From contig CAYUAE010000044.1 in the NCBI GenBank assembly GCA_964442675.1, positions 1 to 14,145 of the forward strand: DNA of 14,145 nucleotides, written 5' to 3'. Positions 7,858 to 14,145 of this stretch are shown piece after piece. The stretch is from Methylomarinum sp964442675. Its GTDB lineage: Bacteria; Pseudomonadota; Gammaproteobacteria; Methylococcales; Methylomonadaceae. The notes beneath the pieces are model-generated. The model was not told the origin of the DNA. It saw nothing but the letters and a program-made list of their open reading frames with translations, and did not search any database. The position numbers were made by a program, and so were the translations under genes. How positions within the stretch are numbered: the stretch's first letter is position 1; every line of letters begins with the position of its first letter.

Positions 7858-8334
7858 ATGCAAAAAATTCCTTTAACGGTTACTGGCGCAAATAAATTGC
7901 GTGAAGAGCTGGAAGAATTAAAAACAGTCATTCGTCCGCGTATTATTGCGGCGATAGCCGAAGCGCGGGAGCACGGTGATTTGAAAGAAAACGCCGAATA
8001 CCATGCGGCACGGGAACAACAGAGTTTTGCGGAAGGACGTATTGCCGAAATAGAAGGCAAATTGGCTAATGCCACGATTATCGATGTGACGAAAATGGAT
8101 GCCAAGGGCAAGGTTGTTTTTGGCTCAACTGTGACGATTGAGGATCTGGATGACGAAAAAACTGTGACCTATCAAATCGTTGGTGAAGATGAAGCCGATA
8201 TTAAGGCAGGGCGTATTTCGATCGGCTCGCCGATTGCCAGGGCATTGATTGGCAAAGAAGTTGAGGATGTGGTGACGGTTAAGGCACCAGGTGGTGAGAA
8301 GGAATACGAAATTATCAAAATAGAATATATTTAG
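7858..8334 (+). CDS. greA: transcription elongation factor GreA
   Basis: Rescues backtracked RNA polymerase by inserting its coiled coil into the secondary channel and stimulating cleavage of the nascent RNA 3' end. The 158 residues equal the E. coli length. The N-terminal antiparallel coiled coil (about 1-75) carries the acidic tip in EHGDLKENAEYHAARE with Asp41 and Glu44, and the C-terminal FKBP-like domain ends in SPIARALIGKEVEDVV and YEIIKIEYI. The frame continues upstream to an ATG at 7768, but ATG 7858 matches the family N terminus (MQKIPLTVTGANKLREELEE) and has GGAG at 7848-7851, six bases upstream. It lies 119 bases after carB in the same direction and may be read through from carAB or have its own promoter. 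It converges with yhbY. Confidence 0.96.
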   Translation: MQKIPLTVTGANKLREELEELKTVIRPRIIAAIAEAREHGDLKENAEYHAAREQQSFAEGRIAEIEGKLANATIIDVTKMDAKGKVVFGSTVTIEDLDDEKTVTYQIVGEDEADIKAGRISIGSPIARALIGKEVEDVVTVKAPGGEKEYEIIKIEYI

Positions 8335-8347
8335 ACGACCGGGCGCT

Positions 8348-8384
8348 TCCGGTTAAGCCATGGTTTTACTGTGGATTAACCGGA
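8348..8384. terminator. hairpin between convergent greA and yhbY
   Basis: TCCGGTTAA (8348-8356) and TTAACCGGA (8376-8384) form a perfect nine-base stem; after one G-A mismatch, CCA (8358-8360) and TGG (8372-8374) extend it. It lies 13 bases after the greA stop and seven bases past the yhbY stop, so it could serve both transcripts. No T run follows directly on either strand, so it may act as an RNA 3' end stabiliser or an imperfect bidirectional terminator. Confidence 0.5.
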
Positions 8385-8390
8385 TATGTT

Positions 8391-8657
8391 CTATTTATCT
8401 GGGTTTTTTCTATAAATAACAGCAATTTGGCCTATCATCTGAACAGGCTCGGCCTGTGTTTCCTGGCAAAGCTGGTGTTGAATTTCAAGGCGTTGTTCCT
8501 TGTCGGCACGGATTTTAATTTTAATCAGCTCATGGGCGTTGAGAGCGATATCTGTTTCTTTAATAACCGCTTCCGTTAATCCCAATTGACCAATTGTGAC
8601 AACGGGTTTTAAAGCATGGGCTTGAGATTTCAGTTTCTTTTTTTCAGCAGCGTTCAC
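8391..8657 (-). CDS. yhbY: YhbY-type CRM-domain RNA-binding protein
   Basis: Small RNA-binding protein with a single CRM domain; the E. coli homologue associates with pre-50S ribosomal particles and is thought to act in large-subunit assembly. The 88 residues cover essentially the whole domain: KKKLKSQAHALKPVVTIGQ, then the GxxG loop in GQLGLTE, HELIKIKI in the middle, and QMIGQIAVIYR at the end. It is slightly shorter than E. coli YhbY (97), lacking most of the basic tail. The start is GTG (8657-8655 on the minus strand), supported by AAAGG at 8668-8664 six bases upstream. Divergence from rlmE and convergence with greA match the arrangement seen in E. coli. Confidence 0.93.
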   Translation of the reverse strand: MNAAEKKKLKSQAHALKPVVTIGQLGLTEAVIKETDIALNAHELIKIKIRADKEQRLEIQHQLCQETQAEPVQMIGQIAVIYRKNPDK

Positions 8658-8675
8658 AGTTAACCTTTAGTCGTT

Positions 8676-8705
8676 ATGTTATGCGTCTATTGCATAGCGT
8701 ATAAG
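8676..8705 (+). promoter_or_regulatory. candidate rlmE promoter in the yhbY-rlmE divergent gap
   Basis: TATAAG (8700-8705) with ATGTTA (8676-8681) 18 bases upstream is the best sigma-70-like pair for rlmE and predicts a leader of about 20 bases. The gap also holds TGCGTC (8682-8687) and its inverted copy GACGCA (8708-8713), which flank the -10 region. No good yhbY promoter was found. The assignment is weak. Confidence 0.3.
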
Positions 8706-8733
8706 AAGACGCAATTCTACACTACCCAACAAT

Positions 8734-9360
8734 ATGGCGAGAAGTAAAAGTAGCAATCAATGGATGCAAGAGCATTTTCAGGATGAATATGTCAAAAAAG
8801 CCCAAGCGATGGGCTTGCGCTCCCGAGCGGTTTTTAAACTGATGGAAATTCAAGAAAAAGACAAGATTATTCGACCCGATATGAATGTTGTCGATCTCGG
8901 TGCAGCACCCGGTGGCTGGACTGAATATGTCAGAAAAATCGTCAGTAAAAAAAATAAAGTCATCGGGTTGGATTTGTTGCCTATCGAGCCGATTGCCGGT
9001 GTAGATTTTATTCAGGGCGATTTTCGGGAAGACGATGTGTTAGAACAGCTCTACACGGTTCTGGCCGGAGCCCCGGTGCATCTTTTATTATCAGATATGG
9101 CCCCGAATATGAGTGGCAACAAGGCGGTTGATCTGCCGCGTGCGATTTATCTGGGTGAGTTGGCGCTCGATGCTGCCAATACCCTGTTATGTCAGGGAGG
9201 AGTCTTTTTGATCAAGATGTTTCAGGGGGCGGGCTTCGATGAATTTCACCGGCAAGTGAAGGCGAGTTTTTCATCGGTGGTTATTCGAAAGCCCAAAGCC
9301 TCAAGGGCCAGGAGTAATGAAGTTTATATCCTTGCAAAAGGCTTTAAAAAGCCGGCTTAG
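8734..9360 (+). CDS. rlmE: 23S rRNA (uridine-2'-O-)-methyltransferase RlmE (FtsJ/RrmJ)
   Basis: SAM-dependent methylation of the 2'-OH of U2552 (E. coli numbering) in the A loop of 23S rRNA, a late step of 50S assembly. The 208 residues match E. coli (209). The SAM-binding motif VVDLGAAPGGWTEYV begins near residue 50, and the catalytic K-D-K-E tetrad is complete: Lys35 in RAVFK, Asp121 in SDMAPNMSG, Lys161 in LIKMFQG and Glu196 in RSNEVYI, each three lower than in E. coli. ATG 8734 has no recognisable Shine-Dalgarno sequence. It precedes ftsH by 104 bases, the usual pairing; E. coli rlmE and ftsH are both heat-shock genes, but no clear sigma-32 box was seen here. Confidence 0.96.
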   Translation: MARSKSSNQWMQEHFQDEYVKKAQAMGLRSRAVFKLMEIQEKDKIIRPDMNVVDLGAAPGGWTEYVRKIVSKKNKVIGLDLLPIEPIAGVDFIQGDFREDDVLEQLYTVLAGAPVHLLLSDMAPNMSGNKAVDLPRAIYLGELALDAANTLLCQGGVFLIKMFQGAGFDEFHRQVKASFSSVVIRKPKASRARSNEVYILAKGFKKPA

Positions 9361-9412
9361 TATGGCTTTATGGGTTGCGCAGTATTTGGTAGTAAACCGT
9401 CGGGCTAATCCT

Positions 9413-9421
9413 TGCTACAAT
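9413..9421 (+). promoter_or_regulatory. extended -10 promoter candidate for ftsH
   Basis: TGCTACAAT (9413-9421) fits an extended -10 element (TGn plus TACAAT). The hexamers 17-18 bases upstream do not resemble TTGACA, as is common for extended -10 promoters. The start point would be near 9428, about 37 bases before the TTG start of ftsH. Confidence 0.4.
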
Positions 9422-9464
9422 TAATTCTTAATTTTTCGAGACGAATCAGTCTGGAGTGTGTAAT

Positions 9465-11384
9465 TTGAACGATATGTTTAAAAATCTGGTGTTGTGGGTC
9501 ATCATCGCCATCGTATTGATGTCTGTTTTCAACAATTATGGCCCTAAGGGCATTCAGACCGCGGAAAACCTGTCCTATACCCAATTTCTGGATGCAGCTA
9601 AAGCCGGTCAGGTTCAGGAAGTGGTTATCGAAGACCACAAAATCATTGGCAAAATGCGAAGCGGGCAACTGTTTAAAAGTTATGCGCCCAATGATATTCA
9701 CCTGGTGGATGATTTAATTGCCGATGGTGTGAATATTAAGGCCAAACCGCCGGAAGAACCTTCTTTGCTGATGCAGATATTTGTCTCGTTTGGGCCTATA
9801 TTGCTGTTGATTGCCGTATGGGTGTTTTTTATGCGACAAATGCAAGGTGGCGCCGGCGGCCGGGGCGGTGCGTTGGGTTTTGGCAAGAACAAGGCCAGAA
9901 TGATTGACCCGAAACAAAACAAAGTGACCTTTGATGATGTTGCCGGTTGTGATGAGGCCAAAGAAGAAGTTGCCGAGATGGTAGATTTTTTGAAAGACCC
10001 CGCCAAGTATCAGAAACTGGGTGGTCGGGTGCCAAAAGGCGCGTTGATGGTTGGTCCGCCAGGAACCGGGAAAACATTGCTGGCGCGTGCGATTGCCGGT
10101 GAAGCGAAAGTACCGTTTTTTACCATTTCAGGTTCTGATTTTGTGGAAATGTTTGTCGGCGTGGGCGCGGCGCGGGTCAGAGATTTATTTGAAGAAGCCA
10201 AAAAACATGCGCCGTGCATCATTTTTATCGATGAGATCGATGCAGTAGGGCGTTCTCGAGGTGCCGGTTTAGGCGGCGGTAATGATGAGCGCGAACAAAC
10301 CCTGAACCAGCTGTTAGTCGAAATGGATGGTTTTGAAGGCAATGAAGGCATTATTGTCATTGCCGCAACCAACCGGGCTGATGTATTGGATAAAGCCTTG
10401 TTGCGGCCTGGACGTTTCGACCGGCAGGTGGTCGTTGGATTGCCGGATGTCAGGGGGCGCGAACAAATCCTGAAGGTTCATTTGCGTAAAGTGCCGACTG
10501 CCGATGACGTGGAAGTCAAATATATCGCGCAAGGTACACCGGGGTTTTCGGGGGCTGATCTGGCTAATCTGGTCAATGAAGCAGCTTTGCATGCCGCACG
10601 ACTGAATAAAAAATTGGTGACTATGGCGGATTTGGAAATGGCCAAAGACAAGCTCATCATGGGGGCGGAACGCCGCTCCATGGTGATGACTGAAAAAGAA
10701 AAGAAAATGACAGCCTATCATGAAGCCGGTCATGCCATCGTCGGGAAAATGGTGCCGGAGCATGATCCGGTTTATAAGGTCAGTATCATGCCGAGAGGGC
10801 GCGCATTGGGTGTGACTATGTTTCTTCCCGAACGTGATGAATATAGCATCAGCAAACGCAAGCTCGACAGTATGATTTCGAGCCTGTATGGCGGGCGTAT
10901 TGCCGAAGAATTGATTTTTGGTTGGGAAGAAGTGTCCACGGGTGCATCAAATGATATTGAACGCGCAACCGAAATTGCCCGTAATATGGTGACCAAATGG
11001 GGGCTGTCACAACGCCTTGGACCATTGACTTATAGCGAAGAAGAAGGCGAGGTTTTTCTGGGGCGCTCGGTGACGCAGCATAAAACCGTGGCCGAAGATA
11101 CCGCGCATTTGATCGATGAAGAAGTGCGTGCCATTATCGATCGCAATTACGAGCGTGCCGATAAAATCCTGAAGGAAAATATGGATATTTTGCACGCAAT
11201 GGCGGAAGCGTTGATGAAATATGAAACGATCGATAAAGATCAGATCGATGATGCAATGAATCGCCGTCCGATCAGAAAGCCAGCAGATTGGGAAGATGAT
11301 TCGACCCCAAAAGGTGGTGGTGTGACTGCGAAGTCGGATAAAAAAGAGTCTCCATCAGGTGATGCCGCCGAGCAGGAATCGTAA
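9465..11384 (+). CDS. ftsH: ATP-dependent zinc metalloprotease FtsH
   Basis: Membrane-anchored hexameric AAA+ protease that extracts and degrades membrane and cytoplasmic proteins; in E. coli its targets include sigma-32, LpxC and unassembled SecY. Visible in order: transmembrane segment 1 (about 7-23), a short periplasmic domain, segment 2 (about 101-122), Walker A GPPGTGKT (197-204), Walker B FIDEID with Asp256 and Glu257, the second region of homology (ATNRADVLDKALLRPGRFDR), the zinc site HEAGH (419-423) and the third ligand Asp497. TTG 9465 gives MNDMFKNLVLW and 639 residues, with GGAG (9453-9456) eight bases upstream; GTG 9456 and ATG 9474 fit the site less well. The charged, disordered C-terminal tail is typical. 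A terminator ends the transcript. Confidence 0.96.
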   Translation: MNDMFKNLVLWVIIAIVLMSVFNNYGPKGIQTAENLSYTQFLDAAKAGQVQEVVIEDHKIIGKMRSGQLFKSYAPNDIHLVDDLIADGVNIKAKPPEEPSLLMQIFVSFGPILLLIAVWVFFMRQMQGGAGGRGGALGFGKNKARMIDPKQNKVTFDDVAGCDEAKEEVAEMVDFLKDPAKYQKLGGRVPKGALMVGPPGTGKTLLARAIAGEAKVPFFTISGSDFVEMFVGVGAARVRDLFEEAKKHAPCIIFIDEIDAVGRSRGAGLGGGNDEREQTLNQLLVEMDGFEGNEGIIVIAATNRADVLDKALLRPGRFDRQVVVGLPDVRGREQILKVHLRKVPTADDVEVKYIAQGTPGFSGADLANLVNEAALHAARLNKKLVTMADLEMAKDKLIMGAERRSMVMTEKEKKMTAYHEAGHAIVGKMVPEHDPVYKVSIMPRGRALGVTMFLPERDEYSISKRKLDSMISSLYGGRIAEELIFGWEEVSTGASNDIERATEIARNMVTKWGLSQRLGPLTYSEEEGEVFLGRSVTQHKTVAEDTAHLIDEEVRAIIDRNYERADKILKENMDILHAMAEALMKYETIDKDQIDDAMNRRPIRKPADWEDDSTPKGGGVTAKSDKKESPSGDAAEQES

Positions 11385-11397
11385 AACGGACTACACT

Positions 11398-11425
11398 AAA
11401 AGAGGCTTTACGGCCTCTTTTTTTT
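11398..11425 (+). terminator. strong intrinsic terminator after ftsH
   Basis: AAAAGAGGC (11398-11406) and GCCTCTTTT (11413-11421) form a perfect nine-base stem around a six-base TTTACG loop; the T run continues to 11425. It starts 13 bases after the ftsH stop and is the clearest terminator in the window. It separates ftsH from glmM, which are co-directional and often part of one operon in relatives. Confidence 0.88.
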
Positions 11426-11436
11426 GAGCATATATA
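11407..11436 (+). promoter_or_regulatory. candidate glmM promoter overlapping the ftsH terminator
   Basis: TATATA at 11431-11436, just past the terminator, with TTTACG (11407-11412, four of six matches to TTGACA) 18 bases upstream. The -35 would lie in the terminator loop, and transcription would start near 11443, leaving a leader of about 12 bases. Some promoter or readthrough must serve glmM because the terminator is strong; this is the best candidate seen. Confidence 0.3.
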
Positions 11437-11454
11437 ACAACTGCAAGCAGAAAC

Positions 11455-12801
11455 ATGAGTATAAACAAAAAATATTTTGGTACCGATGGGATTCGGGGAA
11501 AAGTCGGCGATTATCCAATCACGGCCGATTTTGTATTGAAACTGGGTTGGGCTGTCGGCCGGGTTTTTGCTAAAGAAGGGCATGGTTTTATTCTGGTAGG
11601 CAAAGATACCCGTATTTCTGGCTATATGTTTGAATCAGCATTGGAAGCAGGGCTTTCGGCAGCCGGTGTCGATACGAAAATGCTTGGTCCCATGCCGACC
11701 CCCGGCATCGCCTATCTGACCCGAACCTTACGGGCACGTGCCGGAATTGTCATCAGTGCCTCGCATAATCCTTATTTTGACAATGGCATCAAGTTTTTTT
11801 CGGTCGAAGGCACCAAGTTACCTGATGAGCTTGAGCATCAAATAGAGCACTATATTGATTCAGACATGACCACCGTTGAGTCATCCCAATTAGGTAAAGT
11901 ACAGCGGGTGAGTGATGCGGCTGGTCGCTATATCGAGTTTTGCAAATCAACCGTACCATTAAAGCTCGACTTTAGTGGTATGCGTATTGTGGTCGATTGT
12001 GCCAATGGCGCGACGTATCATATTGCTCCACATGTTTTCAGCGAGATTGGCGCTGAAGTCGTTTCTATTGGCGTTGATCCGAATGGTTTGAATATCAATG
12101 AGGACTGTGGTGCGACCAATACGCATACCCTGGTCGAAAAAGTCAAAGAATACCGTGCAGATTTGGGTATTGCCTTAGATGGTGATGGCGATCGTCTGAT
12201 TATGGTTGATCATCAGGGCGAGGTTGTCGATGGCGATGAACTGATTTATATCATCGCTCGATCACGCCTGAAAGCCGGACAGTTGTCAGGGCCTGTTGTC
12301 GGCACTTTGATGACAAATCTGGGAATGGAGCATGCGTTAAAGGCTGAAGGGATAAAATTGCTACGCGCCAATGTCGGTGACCGGTATGTCATGGAAATGT
12401 TAATCAAGGAAAAGGGCGTTTTAGGTGGCGAAGGCTCAGGACATATCATTTGTCTGGATAGAACGACAACCGGTGATGGTATTGTTGCGGCATTACAGGT
12501 GCTGGCTGAAATGCAGGTGAGCGGCAAGAGTCTGGCGGAATTGAAATCCGGAATGCAAAAATATCCGATGGAGCTGGTTAATGTCCGTGTCGCTAAAAAA
12601 GTCGATATCAATAAGTTTGATGGCATTAAAAAGGCTGTTGCTGCGGTCGAAAAGAAACTGGGCGATAATGGACGGGTATTGCTACGCGCGTCTGGAACCG
12701 AGCCATTGATTCGAGTGATGGTCGAAGGTGTCAACGCCGATGAGGTTGTAAAATACGCCCATCAGTTGGCTGAAGATGTCAGGAATGCAATCACTGCTTG
12801 A
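11455..12801 (+). CDS. glmM: phosphoglucosamine mutase
   Basis: Converts glucosamine-6-phosphate to glucosamine-1-phosphate on the route to UDP-GlcNAc for peptidoglycan and lipopolysaccharide. The 448 residues are full length (E. coli 445). All four alpha-phosphohexomutase signatures are present: active-site Ser103 in ISASHNPYFDNG (phosphoserine; E. coli Ser102), the metal-binding loop DGDGDR (242-247), the sugar-binding GEGSGH (325-330), and the phosphate-binding RASGTEPLIRV (411-421). The N-terminal YFGTDGIRG is characteristic of GlmM rather than of PMM/PGM enzymes. ATG 11455 has only a poor Shine-Dalgarno site. Its usual upstream partner folP is missing; tpiA follows after 56 bases in the same direction. 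Confidence 0.96.
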   Translation: MSINKKYFGTDGIRGKVGDYPITADFVLKLGWAVGRVFAKEGHGFILVGKDTRISGYMFESALEAGLSAAGVDTKMLGPMPTPGIAYLTRTLRARAGIVISASHNPYFDNGIKFFSVEGTKLPDELEHQIEHYIDSDMTTVESSQLGKVQRVSDAAGRYIEFCKSTVPLKLDFSGMRIVVDCANGATYHIAPHVFSEIGAEVVSIGVDPNGLNINEDCGATNTHTLVEKVKEYRADLGIALDGDGDRLIMVDHQGEVVDGDELIYIIARSRLKAGQLSGPVVGTLMTNLGMEHALKAEGIKLLRANVGDRYVMEMLIKEKGVLGGEGSGHIICLDRTTTGDGIVAALQVLAEMQVSGKSLAELKSGMQKYPMELVNVRVAKKVDINKFDGIKKAVAAVEKKLGDNGRVLLRASGTEPLIRVMVEGVNADEVVKYAHQLAEDVRNAITA

Positions 12802-12857
12802 AAAACAGGCTCATACCCTTTAATATAACGGGTTTTATATTGTCCTGGAGTTGAGCG

Positions 12858-13604
12858 ATGCGTCAAACTTTGATCATGGGAAACTGGAAAATGAATGGGA
12901 CTCGCGCGGAGAGTCAGGCACTTGCAAAAGCGATTGTTGCCGGCCTGGATGCGGGTGATCAGGGAATAGCCGTTTGTGTTCCTTTTGTTTATCTGTCTGA
13001 TGTTCTTAGTATCATCGAGTCAACTCCTGTGGCGCTGGGCGCACAGAATGTTGCCGATCAGGAAAAAGGTGCTTATACCGGTGAGATTTCAGCAACCATG
13101 CTGAAAGATTGCGGGTGCACCTATGCTCTGGTGGGTCACTCAGAACGTCGTACTTATTATGGCGATACCGATGCTTCCGTAGCGGCGCGCTTTTGTCAGG
13201 CGCAAAAACAAGGCGTGACGCCGGTTTTGTGTATTGGCGAGACCCTGGAAGAACGCGAACAGGATAAAACCTTTTCGGTCATTGACCGGCAACTCGGTGC
13301 TGTCATCGAGGCGGCCGGAGTGGAAGCCTTAGCCAATGCGGTCATTGCTTACGAACCTGTGTGGGCAATTGGTACCGGTAAAACGGCGACAGCAGAACAG
13401 GCGCAAGAAGTTCATCAATACATCCGTGAAGGTCTGGCCAAACAAAATGCGGATGTCGCTGAGAACGTACAAATTCTTTATGGCGGCAGCATGAAGCCCG
13501 AAAATGCCGGAGAGCTTTTGTCTATGAACGACATCGATGGCGGGTTGATTGGTGGCGCATCGTTAGATGCCGAATCATTCTTGAGCATTTATCGCTCAGC
13601 TTAA
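12858..13604 (+). CDS. tpiA: triosephosphate isomerase
   Basis: Interconverts dihydroxyacetone phosphate and glyceraldehyde-3-phosphate. In a methylotroph it serves glycolysis, gluconeogenesis and sugar phosphate rearrangements (the last point is inference from context). The 248-residue TIM barrel is intact: Lys11 in GNWKMNG, the electrophile His94 in VGHSERR, the catalytic base Glu166 in AYEPVWAIGTGK with the mobile loop just after it, and the C-terminal phosphate-binding YGGSMKPENA. ATG 12858 is backed by GGAG (12847-12850) seven bases upstream. The 56-base gap from glmM holds AT-rich sequence and only a weak ACCC/GGGT inverted repeat. secG begins 16 bases after the stop. The placement between glmM and secG is as in pseudomonads. 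Confidence 0.97.
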   Translation: MRQTLIMGNWKMNGTRAESQALAKAIVAGLDAGDQGIAVCVPFVYLSDVLSIIESTPVALGAQNVADQEKGAYTGEISATMLKDCGCTYALVGHSERRTYYGDTDASVAARFCQAQKQGVTPVLCIGETLEEREQDKTFSVIDRQLGAVIEAAGVEALANAVIAYEPVWAIGTGKTATAEQAQEVHQYIREGLAKQNADVAENVQILYGGSMKPENAGELLSMNDIDGGLIGGASLDAESFLSIYRSA

Positions 13605-13620
13605 CAAGTAGTAGGAAAAT

Positions 13621-14082
13621 ATGTATCAGGTTATCATCGTTGTCCATGTGTTACTGGGCTTGAGTGTTATCGGGCTGGTTTTAATGCAGCATGGAAAAGG
13701 GGCGGATGCCGGCGCGGCTTTCGGTAGCGGGTCGTCAGGTTCTGTTTTTGGTGCGCAAGGTGCAGCATCTTTTTTATCTAGAACAACAGCTATTCTTGCT
13801 GCATTGTTTTTTATGACGAGTTTGGGATTGGCTTTTATAGCCGGTAATACCGGTCAAACAACCGATATTATGGAAACACCTGAAATTTCTGATGTGCCTT
13901 TGTCCAGAGATGTTCCTGTAAGCCCTGGATCAACCGATGCAGCAGCAATAGAAGAACTGCCTGCTGTAACAGACGCCGTTGAAAAGGCAAATGCGAAAGT
14001 AGTGCCGGCGGCCAAAGACGCTGCTAGCGCTGCTCAGAAAGCTGTGGATACTGTGGTGAACCCAGCTGACGACGCAAAATAA
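13621..14082 (+). CDS. secG: protein translocase subunit SecG
   Basis: Small inner-membrane subunit of the SecYEG channel that assists SecA-driven export. Two hydrophobic segments are visible, about residues 3-22 and 55-74, joined by the conserved Gly/Ser-rich loop (QHGKGADAGAAFG, then SGSVFGAQG and SFLSRTTA). This gives both termini on the periplasmic side by the usual SecG topology. At 153 residues it exceeds E. coli SecG (110): residues 76-153 form a low-complexity tail rich in Ala, Val, Pro, Asp and Glu, presumably disordered. ATG 13621 has AGGA (13613-13616) four bases upstream. The tRNA-Leu gene begins nine bases after the stop with no terminator between, so co-transcription and processing are likely, as in the E. 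coli secG-leuU arrangement. Confidence 0.94.
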   Translation: MYQVIIVVHVLLGLSVIGLVLMQHGKGADAGAAFGSGSSGSVFGAQGAASFLSRTTAILAALFFMTSLGLAFIAGNTGQTTDIMETPEISDVPLSRDVPVSPGSTDAAAIEELPAVTDAVEKANAKVVPAAKDAASAAQKAVDTVVNPADDAK

Positions 14083-14091
14083 TAATCACAA

Positions 14092-14145
14092 GCCGATGTG
14101 GTGAAATTGGTAGACACGCCATCTTGAGGGGGTGGTGACTTCGGT
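14092..14145 (+). tRNA. tRNA-Leu (anticodon GAG), 3' part beyond the window
   Basis: The acceptor 5' strand is GCCGATG (14092-14098), followed by a D arm containing GTGAAATTGGTAGACAC. The anticodon stem CCATC (14119-14123) pairs with GGTGG (14131-14135, one T-G pair) around loop TTGAGGG, giving anticodon GAG at 14126-14128. The sequence then enters a variable arm and is cut at the window end. It is very similar to E. coli leuU, which also follows secG. The gene reads CUC and CUU leucine codons. Confidence 0.95.

Noticed and set aside
9340..9353. GGCTTT/AAAGCC inverted repeat at the end of rlmE as a terminator
   Set aside because: It lies within the last codons, has a two-base loop and no T run after it.
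12814..12838. ACCC/GGGT inverted repeat between glmM and tpiA as a terminator
   Set aside because: A four-base stem with a long loop is too weak, and the two genes are probably co-transcribed.

Overview
The window reads as chromosomal DNA of a gammaproteobacterial methylotroph, most likely a type I methanotroph (Methylococcales). Two observations support this. The right three quarters follows the gammaproteobacterial housekeeping order carA-carB-greA-yhbY-rlmE-ftsH-glmM-tpiA-secG-tRNA-Leu(GAG), familiar from pseudomonads and, in part, E. coli. The left quarter carries genes for tetrahydromethanopterin (H4MPT)-linked C1 metabolism, which among Gammaproteobacteria is mainly a methylotroph trait. 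The genus cannot be fixed from the sequence alone.

Positions 1-225 hold no complete gene: there is a possible 3' end of an upstream gene and a good -10 box at 188-193. Positions 226-3257 form a tight three-gene plus-strand unit: a beta-RFAP synthase-like GHMP protein (the committing step of methanopterin synthesis), an ATP-grasp ligase of unassigned substrate whose start overlaps the previous stop by 17 bases, and mch (methenyl-H4MPT cyclohydrolase) four bases later. Cofactor synthesis and cofactor use are therefore co-transcribed. A terminator-like hairpin follows at 3287-3313.

Positions 3376-7738 are carA and carB, the two subunits of carbamoyl phosphate synthetase (arginine and pyrimidine synthesis), 16 bases apart. 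greA follows at 7858-8334. It converges on yhbY (minus strand, 8391-8657), with a hairpin between them. yhbY diverges from rlmE (8734-9360), which is followed by ftsH (9465-11384). A strong intrinsic terminator separates ftsH from glmM. folP, which lies between these two genes in E. coli and Pseudomonas, is absent here. glmM, tpiA and secG then run in the same direction into a tRNA-Leu(GAG) cut off by the window end.

Three plus-strand genes (beta-RFAP synthase, carA, ftsH) appear to start with TTG, and yhbY starts with GTG. No mobile element, CRISPR array, phage gene or broken gene was seen. The part whose biochemistry is least settled is the ATP-grasp protein in the H4MPT unit; the rest is well-understood housekeeping with a few local peculiarities.
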